Below are positions 16,605-24,797 of a stretch of 64,000 bases of DNA, one piece after another. The notes beneath the pieces were generated by a model. That model was not told the DNA's origin. It searched no databases and saw only the letters and a list, made by a program, of their open reading frames with translations. Origin of the DNA: CAXBDP01 sp041689935 (lineage in GTDB: Bacteria > Bacteroidota > Bacteroidia > Cytophagales > Cyclobacteriaceae); NCBI GenBank assembly GCA_041689935.1, contig JBDNFI010000087.1:1-64000 (forward strand). Reading direction: 5' to 3'. Position 1 is the stretch's first letter; the number at the start of each line of letters is the position of its first letter. Position numbers and translations under genes: made by a program.

Positions 16605-17714
16605 ATGACAAGAAATAATTTTAACGGCACTCAGGTGAAAAACTATTGGTGGAATCAACATACGAAGCCTTTTGTTTTGGCTGGCCCGTGTAGCGCAGAG
16701 TCACCCGAACAAATGCGGGAGATTGTGAAAACACTCGCTTCAATCAACATCCCCTTTATCCGTGCTGGCATTTGGAAACCACGTACAAGGCCTGGCAGTT
16801 TCGAAGGAATGGGAGCAAATGCCCTACCATGGTTGGCAGAACTTAAGCAAGAATTTAACGTTAAATTTGCGATTGAAGTAGCCAATCCTCACCACGTTGA
16901 ATTAGCTTTAAAACACGGGATAGATCTACTTTGGATAGGAGCGCGTACAACAGTCAATCCATTTGCAGTTCAAGAAATTGCTGATTCTTTGGTTGGAGTA
17001 GAAATTCCGGTATTGGTAAAAAACCCAATCAACCCTGATTTAGCCTTATGGCTGGGAGCCATTGAGCGAATTGAGAAAGCTGGAATCACCAAAACAGGCG
17101 CAATTCACAGGGGCTTTAGTTCTTTACAACAATCGCAATACAGAAATATCCCACTGTGGCAAATACCATTAGAGCTCAAAAGCCTAAGGATTGACCTCCC
17201 GCTTATTTGCGACCCTAGTCACATTACAGGCAAAAGAGACTTGGTGGCTAATGTAGCTCAAAAAGCGATGGATTTGAACTACGATGGGTTGATGATCGAG
17301 ACACATCCAAATCCACAAAATGCACTTAGTGATGCAGCGCAGCAAATTACGCCTAGCGAACTAATTGATTTGCTCAGCACGCTAAAAATGCGGGATTCCT
17401 CTTTCAGAAACACCTTTTCCATCAATCGCTTAGAAGAAATTCGGCATCAAATCGACAATGCCGATCAAGAAATTCTGGAGGCAATTGCCAGAAGAATGAG
17501 ATTGGTAGAGGAGATTGGACAGTATAAAAAAGACAATAATGTGGCCATTTTCCAGCTCGAACGTTGGAAAGAAATATTTGAGACTAGGCCCAATTGGGGC
17601 GATACAATGCTTCTGGATAAGGAATTTATTTTGGACATATATAGGCAAATACATCAAGCATCTATAAAGTCCCAAACGGAAATTTTTAATGACAATGGAG
17701 AGATTAAAAAATAG
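16605..17714 (+). CDS. DAHP synthase-chorismate mutase fusion
   Basis: This 369-residue bifunctional enzyme covers two steps of aromatic amino-acid synthesis. Residues 1-260 form a type I-beta DAHP synthase (GPCSAES at 27-33, DPSHITGK at 203-210), which condenses PEP with erythrose 4-phosphate. Residues 270-365 form an AroQ-class chorismate mutase (INRLEEIRHQIDNADQEIL, MRLVEEIGQYKK). This order, catalytic barrel first and mutase last, is common in Bacteroidetes and suggests feedback control by prephenate or chorismate through the mutase domain. aroB and aroA follow nearby. Confidence 0.95.
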   Translation: MTRNNFNGTQVKNYWWNQHTKPFVLAGPCSAESPEQMREIVKTLASINIPFIRAGIWKPRTRPGSFEGMGANALPWLAELKQEFNVKFAIEVANPHHVELALKHGIDLLWIGARTTVNPFAVQEIADSLVGVEIPVLVKNPINPDLALWLGAIERIEKAGITKTGAIHRGFSSLQQSQYRNIPLWQIPLELKSLRIDLPLICDPSHITGKRDLVANVAQKAMDLNYDGLMIETHPNPQNALSDAAQQITPSELIDLLSTLKMRDSSFRNTFSINRLEEIRHQIDNADQEILEAIARRMRLVEEIGQYKKDNNVAIFQLERWKEIFETRPNWGDTMLLDKEFILDIYRQIHQASIKSQTEIFNDNGEIKK

Positions 17715-17810
17715 TTTTCATACACTTGGATCCAATAACTCTTATCATCACTAAGGAAATGTTGAAATTGAATTCCATGGCAGCTTAGATCGAATTTTTA
17801 AAGCCACGAC

Positions 17811-17924
17811 CCAAAGTGGGCATGGCAGGATTTACTTTGGGAGCGTTTTGATGTGATAGATTAAATTGGCGAATTGAAAAGGAAAAGAAAATTAGCCGTT
17901 TACCAGCCTGACAGATGGCAAGAT
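17811..17924 (+). pseudogene. Possible relic of a short coding sequence
   Basis: This lies inside the 345-bp gene-free stretch 17715-18059, which has no intact gene, clear promoter or hairpin. One frame reads a protein-like, Trp-rich stretch (PKWAWQDLLWERFDVID, then after one stop IGELKRKRKLAVYQPDRWQD). It is interrupted by TAA at 17862-17864 and ended by TGA at 17925. Other frames of the same region also show short protein-like pieces, as after frameshifts. I do not recognise the ancestral protein; chance is a real alternative. Confidence 0.25.
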
Positions 17925-18059
17925 TGATGAGTTCATGCCTTGAAGAAGGATTAAAGAAAAAGATGAGCTAAAAGTTTATGAAAAACTTCTTGTTTGCAAT
18001 TCATGAGGGATCTGTAAAAAGAAAAGAATTCCAAATCAGTAAAAAATCGACCGAGAAAA

Positions 18060-19082
18060 ATGCAATATCCTGAAATTGGCACTATAGAAAAACTGCTGGC
18101 TACGTGCTTGAATCAACATTCATTTGGCAAAATTGGTGTATTAGTAGATTCAAATACTCTGGAGTTTTGCTACCCCATTGTTAAAAACCAATTGCCAAAC
18201 CATAGCATCCTAGAAATTCCGGCTGGAGAAAAATGGAAAACCCTAAGTACTTGCGAGAAAATATGGGAATGGATGACGACCGAAGGTTGGGATAGACATG
18301 CCTTATTGATAAACCTCGGTGGTGGGGTAATAGGAGATATGGGAGGCTTTGCCGCTGCTGCTTACAAGCGTGGCATTCGTTTTATCAATGTCCCAACTAC
18401 TTTACTCTCGATGGTAGATGCAAGCGTGGGTGGTAAATTGGGCGTGGATTTTCAAGGGTTTAAAAATCATATAGGCTTTTTTAAAAACCCTGATGCTATA
18501 TTGATTGATCAAAACTTCTTAAAAACCCTACCTTCCCGCGAATTACGTTCTGGCTTTGCTGAGGTCATTAAGCATGCTTTAATAAGTAATGACGATCAAC
18601 GAGAGGAAATTATGAAGACTGATTTTCCTGATTTGAACTGGGACGAGCTAATAAAATCTTCCATCCAAGTTAAAAACAAAATCGTATCAGAGGATCCAAC
18701 CGAAAAAGGATTTAGAAAAGTCCTAAACTTTGGACATACCATAGGTCATGCTATAGAATCGTATCGGCTGGAAAGCGAAAATCCTCTCTTGCATGGTGAA
18801 GCCATTGCCCTTGGCATGCTAGCCGAAACTTGGCTCTCCGTACAAAAGCTAAACCTTGCCCAAGAGGATGCTGATAAGGTTTACAATCTTATCAAAACCA
18901 CTTACCCTGAAATAAGTATATCATCCGATAATTTAGAAAAAATCGTGAGCCTAACCGTTCAAGACAAGAAAAATAAGGATGGTGAAGTGCTATGCTGCTT
19001 ATTGACAGAGCTAGGCAATCCACAGTATGATGTCAAAATTAATAGCGCTGACGTTTTGGAAGCCTTACGGTTTATTACATAA
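18060..19082 (+). CDS. aroB: 3-dehydroquinate synthase
   Basis: AroB converts DAHP to 3-dehydroquinate, step 2 of the shikimate pathway, using NAD and a metal ion. The 340-residue protein has the NAD-binding block LGGGVIGDMGGFAAA (86-100). The metal ligands lie in GFAEVIKHALI, FGHTIGHAIE and HGEAIALGM. It is a little shorter than E. coli AroB (362). It lies downstream of the DAHP synthase-mutase gene across the gene-free stretch, so it may have its own promoter. Confidence 0.95.
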   Translation: MQYPEIGTIEKLLATCLNQHSFGKIGVLVDSNTLEFCYPIVKNQLPNHSILEIPAGEKWKTLSTCEKIWEWMTTEGWDRHALLINLGGGVIGDMGGFAAAAYKRGIRFINVPTTLLSMVDASVGGKLGVDFQGFKNHIGFFKNPDAILIDQNFLKTLPSRELRSGFAEVIKHALISNDDQREEIMKTDFPDLNWDELIKSSIQVKNKIVSEDPTEKGFRKVLNFGHTIGHAIESYRLESENPLLHGEAIALGMLAETWLSVQKLNLAQEDADKVYNLIKTTYPEISISSDNLEKIVSLTVQDKKNKDGEVLCCLLTELGNPQYDVKINSADVLEALRFIT

Positions 19083-19102
19083 AAAAAGGTGCCGAAGCAC
19101 CT
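19081..19102 (-). terminator. Terminator of the ytxH-like gene
   Basis: On the minus strand GGTGC-UUCG-GCACC forms a hairpin with a stable UUCG tetraloop, followed by a run of six U. The stem extends to 7 bp with flanking A-U pairs. It lies 5 bp after the stop of the small YtxH-domain gene and also just beyond the aroB stop. Confidence 0.85.
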
Positions 19103-19107
19103 TAGAT

Positions 19108-19356
19108 TCAATCTGTAGATTTGGAGATTTTCTTGCTCAACCTTTCAGCTTCTGCTAGGGCTTCGTCTTTGAGCCCTTGTAGCTTAGTTTTACTTGATGC
19201 CCAAGTGCCTTCTAAGTCACCTTTTATGTCATCATATTGCTTGACTAATCTTTTTCTAGTTTTATCGCCTGATTCTGGAGCTAATAATATGCCTACCATA
19301 GTACCTACGGCTACTCCACCTAAAAACATTAACGCTGATTTTAATTTATCTTCCAT
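19108..19356 (-). CDS. YtxH-domain small protein
   Basis: This 82-residue protein has an N-terminal hydrophobic, glycine-rich segment (MFLGGVAVGTMVGILLAPES) followed by GDKTRKRL and an amphipathic helical tail rich in Lys and Glu. This is the YtxH family pattern, known from Gram-positive general-stress proteins; the biochemical role is unknown. It is membrane-associated and monocistronic between aroB and aroA on the opposite strand, with a strong terminator. A TAGGTTTG -7-like box lies at 19417-19424. Confidence 0.85.
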   Translation of the reverse strand: MEDKLKSALMFLGGVAVGTMVGILLAPESGDKTRKRLVKQYDDIKGDLEGTWASSKTKLQGLKDEALAEAERLSKKISKSTD

Positions 19357-19416
19357 AATATATAGTATTTATAATTAAACGACTCTTTTTAATATAGTAC
19401 TTTTAACGTCCAAAAC

Positions 19417-19430
19417 CAAACCTAAGGTTT
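19417..19430 (-). promoter_or_regulatory. Putative -7 box and palindrome upstream of the ytxH-like gene
   Basis: The minus strand reads TAGGTTTG at 19417-19424, matching TAnnTTTG. It overlaps a short palindrome AAACCT-A-AGGTTT at 19418-19430, a possible operator between the divergent ytxH-like and aroA genes. No -33 element is seen at the normal distance. Confidence 0.3.
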
Positions 19431-19461
19431 CATTAATTACCTTTATGTTTTCAATAAATGG

Positions 19462-20685
19462 ATGAAAGAACAAATACGTTTAAAGAATTGCATAAAACCA
19501 AGTAAGATTGATGTTTCATTGCCCGCTTCTAAAAGCGAAAGCAATCGTATGTTGATTATTCAAGCAATTTCGGCAGCGCAAATCAATATTCAGAATATAT
19601 CTGACGCACGCGATACGCAAACGATGGTACGATTACTGGCTTCTTCAGATTTGGTTTTGGATGTAATCGATGCTGGTACCACCATGCGTTTTCTCACGGC
19701 ATATTTATCCGTCGCCAACCAGAAGAAAGAACTCACCGGCTCCAAAAGAATGCAGCAAAGACCTATTAAAATATTGGTAGATGCATTGAGAGAAATTGGC
19801 GCAGAGATTAAATACTCAAAGAATGAGGGCTATCCTCCTATCCAAATTAATGGGATTGCTAAGCAGAAAAGCACAAAGGTAGAAGTGAGAGGAGACATTA
19901 GCAGTCAATATATTTCTGCATTGCTTATGATTGCTCCCGAACTTACGGAGGGCTTAGAAATAGAACTCACAGGGAAAATAGGAAGTAGGCCTTACATAGA
20001 AATGACCTTGGGATTGATGGCTCGATTTGGCGTACGAAATGATTGGACTGGAAATATCATAAGGATCAGGAATCAAAAATACGCGGGAGGTAATATTAGC
20101 ATCGAATCAGATTGGTCGGCCGCAAGCTATTGGTATAGCATAACTGCCTTGGCAAGCCATGCAGAATTTAAGCTAAAAGGACTCAGGCCCAATTCCTTGC
20201 AAGCAGATATTCGCATCGTAATGATTATGGATAAGCTTGGCGTTGGTTCTGAGTTTTCCTCAAGCGGTGTTCGTATATTCAAAAAACCACAAAGTGCGTT
20301 CAATCATATCGACTTTAGTGATTGTCCAGATTTGGCGCAAACTGTAGCCGTAACTTGTGCAGCACTTGGCAAGAAATGTACTTTTACCGGCTTAGAAAGT
20401 TTGCGTATAAAAGAAACTGATCGAATTGCGGCTTTGCAAAATGAACTTCACAAAATCGGTGCTTCCCTTACGGAAGAAAATAATGAATGGACTTTGGTTC
20501 CTTCTCAAAAGCTCCCTTCAAAAGTGGAAATTGATACCTATGAAGATCATCGTATGGCCATGGCATTTTCACCACTTTGCACATTAATGGAGGTGATTAT
20601 CAATGAACCCAAGGTAGTTGTAAAGTCTTATCCGACTTTTTGGGGTGATTTAAAATTGGCAGGTTTTGAAATCGAAAGAATATGA
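19462..20685 (+). CDS. aroA: 3-phosphoshikimate 1-carboxyvinyltransferase (EPSP synthase)
   Basis: AroA joins PEP and shikimate 3-phosphate to EPSP, step 6 of the shikimate pathway. The protein has 407 residues (E. coli 427). Active-site blocks are PASKSESNRM (21-30), DAGTTMRFL (70-78) and RIKETDRI near residue 315. The PEP-site loop keeps the Gly of the E. coli GTAMRP motif but reads GTTMRF, so the Ala-to-Thr and Pro-to-Phe positions differ from the E. coli enzyme. What this means for inhibitor binding cannot be told from sequence alone. It overlaps the next gene by ATGA. Confidence 0.93.
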   Translation: MKEQIRLKNCIKPSKIDVSLPASKSESNRMLIIQAISAAQINIQNISDARDTQTMVRLLASSDLVLDVIDAGTTMRFLTAYLSVANQKKELTGSKRMQQRPIKILVDALREIGAEIKYSKNEGYPPIQINGIAKQKSTKVEVRGDISSQYISALLMIAPELTEGLEIELTGKIGSRPYIEMTLGLMARFGVRNDWTGNIIRIRNQKYAGGNISIESDWSAASYWYSITALASHAEFKLKGLRPNSLQADIRIVMIMDKLGVGSEFSSSGVRIFKKPQSAFNHIDFSDCPDLAQTVAVTCAALGKKCTFTGLESLRIKETDRIAALQNELHKIGASLTEENNEWTLVPSQKLPSKVEIDTYEDHRMAMAFSPLCTLMEVIINEPKVVVKSYPTFWGDLKLAGFEIERI

Positions 20686-21194
20686 AATCGGTGAATAAAA
20701 AGGCACTTTTGTCATTTCTATTCACATTCGTACTTTTATCTGGCTTACATTTTCTAGTCATGATTTTTATCAACAGAGATGGAGCTGACCCGTATTTCTC
20801 AATTTTTTTCGGATTTTTCCTTGCATTGGTTTCAAGGTACTCACCAATATCATATCCTGGCACCCGGGACGAATGGGTCTATTCTGAAGAAATAATCGCC
20901 AAGAAAAATTCTACTGTCCTTATAGATTTAATTGTTGCCCGCCTGAATGAAAGTAGCTGGAAATTGAAGAGTCGAAAGGAAAGCGAAAAGCAATTGAAAT
21001 TAGAATTTCGCTTAGATGAAATGATTATGGGCCGAAAGGAAAATCTCACAGTTATGATTCAAAAATTGAATTTGGAATGGAAACTCACGATTAAAAGTGA
21101 TAGAGGAATTTCATACAAAAAGCCGGAAATAGAGACCTTAAAAAAAAATGTAAGGGAGGCTCAAGAAACTATTGAGCAGATAATTATTCACTGA
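20682..21194 (+). CDS. Hypothetical two-helix membrane protein
   Basis: I do not recognise this 170-residue protein. Two hydrophobic segments (about residues 7-28 and 36-52) form a short membrane hairpin, followed by a charged domain of about 110 residues predicted to be alpha/beta (TVLIDLIVARLNESSWKLKS, ENLTVMIQKLNLEWKLTI). The start codon overlaps the aroA stop as ATGA, so translation is probably coupled to aroA. The 3' end overlaps the convergent binding-protein gene by 11 bp. No role in aromatic synthesis can be inferred from the sequence. Confidence 0.65.
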   Translation: MKSVNKKALLSFLFTFVLLSGLHFLVMIFINRDGADPYFSIFFGFFLALVSRYSPISYPGTRDEWVYSEEIIAKKNSTVLIDLIVARLNESSWKLKSRKESEKQLKLEFRLDEMIMGRKENLTVMIQKLNLEWKLTIKSDRGISYKKPEIETLKKNVREAQETIEQIIIH

Positions 21195-21969
21195 GCTGCC
21201 GTTGTAATGTCCTAATATAATCTGGAGTTTTGAGCAATCGGCTCCCATACCATGAAAACAATTCTCCATCGACTAAAATCACTTTGCTATTTCCAGCCAG
21301 TTTCGCCACTTCTTCTATATGCTTTTGCTTAAAAGGGTAAGGCTCTGACGATAACATTATGAAATCTGGGTTCAGTTTCTTTATTTCCTCATCGCTCAAT
21401 TTCGGATAACGATTCTCTTCAATAAGATTCTGAAATCCAGCTCTTTGCAGGATATCATGAATGAAGGTATCATTTCCAGCACACATCCAAGGCTTACGCC
21501 AAATCAGGTAAATGGCTGAAGCTGTCGATGGAATAATGGATTCAAAACCTCCCGCTATTTTTTGGTTAAGTAGAGCTGCTTCACTTATTTTACCTAGCAC
21601 CTCCCCTAGCATGGAAATCATTTCTAATGAAGTAGGCAAATCCACCACATCACTTACCCATACAGGACAAAATTCTTCAATAGCCTCAATTTGCTCTTTA
21701 ACGTTTTCTTCTTTACTCGCAATGACCAAATCAGGCTTCAATTCTCTGATTCTATCCGGTTTGATTGTTTTTGTACCTCCAATTTTGGTTACTTTCTCAA
21801 CTTTTTCTTTTGGGTGGATACAGAAAAAGGTGATTCCTACCACTTCATTTTCCAAGCCTAAATCATACAATAGCTCAGTAAGCGATGGCACCAAGCAGAC
21901 TATCCGCTTGGGCACATCGTTTAAAGCTATTTTTCTATGAATTTGATCTGTAAATTCTCTTGTAGGCAT
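21184..21969 (-). CDS. BtuF/FepB-like metal-receptor protein without signal peptide
   Basis: This 261-residue protein has the helical-backbone metal receptor fold of periplasmic binding proteins for B12, haem or siderophores. Its blocks are RIVCLVPSLTELLYDLG, the segment IKPDRIRELKPDLVIAS, and KLNPDFIMLSSEPYPFK. Members are normally exported, but this one starts MPTREFTDQIHRKIAL with no hydrophobic leader, and its start is fixed by a TAATG overlap with the upstream M42 peptidase gene. It may work in the cytoplasm, or the family fold is used for another ligand. No ABC permease or ATPase is adjacent. Confidence 0.82.
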   Translation of the reverse strand: MPTREFTDQIHRKIALNDVPKRIVCLVPSLTELLYDLGLENEVVGITFFCIHPKEKVEKVTKIGGTKTIKPDRIRELKPDLVIASKEENVKEQIEAIEEFCPVWVSDVVDLPTSLEMISMLGEVLGKISEAALLNQKIAGGFESIIPSTASAIYLIWRKPWMCAGNDTFIHDILQRAGFQNLIEENRYPKLSDEEIKKLNPDFIMLSSEPYPFKQKHIEEVAKLAGNSKVILVDGELFSWYGSRLLKTPDYIRTLQRQLSE

Positions 21970-23042
21970 TATCTCAAATAATGAAAATCATATTCTGGGT
22001 CAAACTCTTTCAAGAAGTTGAAAATTAAATCAATTACCTGGTTAATATCAGATTTACTTGCCGTCTCCACAGTAGTGTGCATATACTTGAGCGGGAGGGA
22101 AATAAGAGCAGATGGCACTCCTTCATTACTATAAGCAAATGCATCGGTATCTGTACCCGTTGCTCTTGAAGCTGCGGCACGTTGAAAAGAAATATTATTT
22201 TTCTTAGCTGTACCGATTATCAAATCGAGCAATTTTTTGTGTACTGCTGCGCCATAGGTTAGCACTGGGCCTTTCCCGGCAGTCAGGTCTCCGTTTAGCA
22301 CTTTGTTATAGCCAGGGCTTGTGGTGTCGTGGCATACGTCTGTGCATACTGCTAATGAAGGCTTCAATCGCTGAGCGATCATTTGAGCTCCATGCAAGCC
22401 TATTTCCTCTTGAACAGAATTAACTATATACAAAGTGAAAGGGAGCTTTACTCCTTCTTCCTTCAATCGGCGCGCAACCTCAGCAATCATATAGCCACCT
22501 ATTCTATTATCAAGTGCTCGCCCTGCATAGTATTTTCCATTAAGGTCGAGCAACTCGTCTTTGAAAGTGACTACGCAACCTACATGCACGCCCATGGTTT
22601 CCACCTCTTCCTTAGAAGTAGCTCCAATATCAATGAAAATATTTTTAAGGCTGGGAGATTCTTCCTTAGCTGAATCTCGAACATGAATAGCTGGCCAACC
22701 AAATACACCATGAACAATGCCTTTGTCGGTATGGATATTTACCCTCATGGAAGGTGCGATTTGATGATCGGAACCTCCATTTCGGCGTACATAGATATAG
22801 CCTTCAGAGGATATATAATTTACAAACCATGAGATTTCATCTGCGTGAGCTTCTATTACAACTTTACACTCTTGGCCTTCATTTACTACTCCTACAGCTG
22901 TGCCGTATGAGTCTGTAAAATATGAGTCCACATAGGGTTTCAAATAGTCAATCCATATTTTTTGCCCTGAGGCTTCAAAGCCTGTAGGGGAAGGATTATT
23001 TAGATATTCGAATAAAAATTTCTCGTTTTTTTTCATTTTCAA
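21969..23042 (-). CDS. M42-family metallo-aminopeptidase
   Basis: This 357-residue cytosolic di-zinc aminopeptidase belongs to the glutamyl-aminopeptidase/TET family. Metal and catalytic motifs are EAHADEISW (His66, Asp68), the bridging Asp in RALDNRIGGY near residue 180, VNSVQEEIGLHGA (general base and metal Glu), VCTDVCHD, and the late His in KYMHTTVE. Members form large shells that degrade oligopeptides. The gene starts 3 bp after the propionyl-CoA carboxylase stop and is coupled to the next gene through TAATG. The shared operon with a carboxylase has no obvious metabolic meaning. Confidence 0.93.
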   Translation of the reverse strand: MKMKKNEKFLFEYLNNPSPTGFEASGQKIWIDYLKPYVDSYFTDSYGTAVGVVNEGQECKVVIEAHADEISWFVNYISSEGYIYVRRNGGSDHQIAPSMRVNIHTDKGIVHGVFGWPAIHVRDSAKEESPSLKNIFIDIGATSKEEVETMGVHVGCVVTFKDELLDLNGKYYAGRALDNRIGGYMIAEVARRLKEEGVKLPFTLYIVNSVQEEIGLHGAQMIAQRLKPSLAVCTDVCHDTTSPGYNKVLNGDLTAGKGPVLTYGAAVHKKLLDLIIGTAKKNNISFQRAAASRATGTDTDAFAYSNEGVPSALISLPLKYMHTTVETASKSDINQVIDLIFNFLKEFDPEYDFHYLR

Positions 23043-23045
23043 TAA

Positions 23046-24626
23046 TTATAAAGGTATGTTCCCATGTTTTTTTCTTGGCAACTTATCTACTTTGTTTTCA
23101 AGCATTTTGAAACATCTCAAAAGCTTTTTACGCGTATCAGAAGGCAGTATTACTTCATCTACAAATCCACGGTGAGCCGCCCGATAAGGATTTGCAAACT
23201 TCTGGGTATATTCATCTACCTTTTCCTGCAATTTTGCTTCTGAATCTTCGGCATTGGCAATCTCTCTACGGAAAATGATTTCTGATGCGCCCTTTGCGCC
23301 CATTACAGCAATTTCTCCTGTAGGCCATACGTAATTAAAGTCTGCACCGATATGCTTGGAGTTCATTACATCGTAAGCTCCGCCATAGGCTTTGCGGGTA
23401 ATTACTGTTACTCTAGGCACGGTTGCCTCACTGAAGGCGTATAGTAACTTAGCTCCATTGGTAATAATTCCATTCCACTCTTGATCTGTGCCGGGTAAGA
23501 ATCCAGGCACATCGACCATCACCAATAAAGGAATATTGAAACAATCGCAGAAACGAACAAAACGAGCAGCTTTTTTACTACAGTCAATGTCAAGAACCCC
23601 GGCCATACTTGCTGGCTGGTTGCCTACTACTCCAATTGAGCGACCTCCAATTCTTGCGAAGCCCACCACAATGTTTTCTGCATAGTTTTTATGCACCTCA
23701 AAAAACGATTCTTGATCTACTATGCCTTCTATTACCTCCCGCATATCATACGGTTGATTGGGATTATCTGGTATTATTTTATCCAATGCAGGTCTAGACT
23801 CATCGGCTTGCTCTTCATAAGGATACATGGGTGCTTGCTCTTCACAGTTCTGAGGCACGTAAGAAAGTAGCTGTTTGATATTATTGATGGCTTCCACCTC
23901 ATTGGCACAACTAAAGTGAGTTACACCGCTTTTCGCACTATGGGTACTCGCCCCACCAAGTTCTTCTGAACTCACATTTTCTTGAGTCACCGTTTTCACT
24001 ACGTTGGGTCCGGTTACAAACATATAAGAGGTGTTTTCTACCATTAAGATAAAATCTGTAATGGCTGGAGAATATACTGCGCCCCCTGCGCATGGCCCCA
24101 TAATCCCAGAAATCTGTGGCACAACTCCCGAGGCCAAAGTATTTCGGTAAAAAATATCAGCGTAGCCGCCAAGAGATACTACACCTTCTTGAATCCTAGC
24201 TCCGCCCGAATCATTCAGACCGATCACAGGCGCACCATTTTTCATGGCCAAATCCATGATCTTACAGATCTTCTCCGCATGGGTTTCTGATAAAGAACCA
24301 CCAAAAACGGTAAAATCTTGCGAAAAAACGTATACCAAACGGCCATTCACATTTCCATAGCCAGTTACCACACCATCTCCAAGATAGTGCTCCTTATCTA
24401 ATCCAAAATCTTTTGCTCTATGGACAACAAATTTTCCTATTTCCTCGAAAGTACCTTCATCTATCAATAAGTCAATCCGCTCTCTTGCGGTCAATTTTCC
24501 TTTCTTATGTTGCGAATCAATCCTATTTTCTCCACCACCAAGGAGTGCCTCAGCATTTTTACTTTTGAGTAATTCGTATTTCTGCTCATTGGTAGGCATG
24601 GTATATATTCCTTTGATTTCGTCCAT
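23046..24626 (-). CDS. Acyl-CoA carboxylase beta subunit, propionyl-CoA type
   Basis: This 526-residue carboxyltransferase subunit is most like propionyl-CoA carboxylase beta (methylmalonyl-CoA formation). Blocks include GGGENRIDSQHKKGKLTARE, the VFSQDFTVFGGSLSETHA segment, GLNDSGGARIQEG, IMGPCAGGAVYSP and TRKAYGGAYDVMNSKH. The start at ATG 24626 fits a -7 element ending at 24655; ATG 24599 is an alternative. It differs clearly from the MCC-type subunit at 7082. It leads an operon with the M42 peptidase and a binding-protein-like gene; no alpha subunit is adjacent. Confidence 0.9.
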   Translation of the reverse strand: MDEIKGIYTMPTNEQKYELLKSKNAEALLGGGENRIDSQHKKGKLTARERIDLLIDEGTFEEIGKFVVHRAKDFGLDKEHYLGDGVVTGYGNVNGRLVYVFSQDFTVFGGSLSETHAEKICKIMDLAMKNGAPVIGLNDSGGARIQEGVVSLGGYADIFYRNTLASGVVPQISGIMGPCAGGAVYSPAITDFILMVENTSYMFVTGPNVVKTVTQENVSSEELGGASTHSAKSGVTHFSCANEVEAINNIKQLLSYVPQNCEEQAPMYPYEEQADESRPALDKIIPDNPNQPYDMREVIEGIVDQESFFEVHKNYAENIVVGFARIGGRSIGVVGNQPASMAGVLDIDCSKKAARFVRFCDCFNIPLLVMVDVPGFLPGTDQEWNGIITNGAKLLYAFSEATVPRVTVITRKAYGGAYDVMNSKHIGADFNYVWPTGEIAVMGAKGASEIIFRREIANAEDSEAKLQEKVDEYTQKFANPYRAAHRGFVDEVILPSDTRKKLLRCFKMLENKVDKLPRKKHGNIPL

Positions 24627-24654
24627 TGTAGCGATTATTAGTGTTAAATATTTT

Positions 24655-24662
24655 CAAATATA
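24655..24662 (-). promoter_or_regulatory. Putative -7 box of the propionyl-CoA carboxylase operon
   Basis: The minus strand reads TATATTTG, matching TAnnTTTG, giving a leader of about 20 nt before the start codon at 24626. The -33 region shows only TTCG at 24682. Confidence 0.45.
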
Positions 24663-24797
24663 GTCCCGTAAGGCCATTTCCCGAAATACACTTTTATTGG
24701 TGTGGCCAAACAATTGAATTAAATCAAGAGCAGTACAGTTTATCCTATTAAAGTTCGGAAAAATTGTATCTTGTCCGCGCTTTTGATTAGTGACTCT

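Noticed and set aside
17978..18073. A 31-codon plus-strand frame overlapping the aroB start (MKNFLFAIHEGSVKRKE)
   Set aside because: It is short, has no recognised family or ribosome-binding signal, and ends inside aroB; listed only as part of the gene-free stretch.
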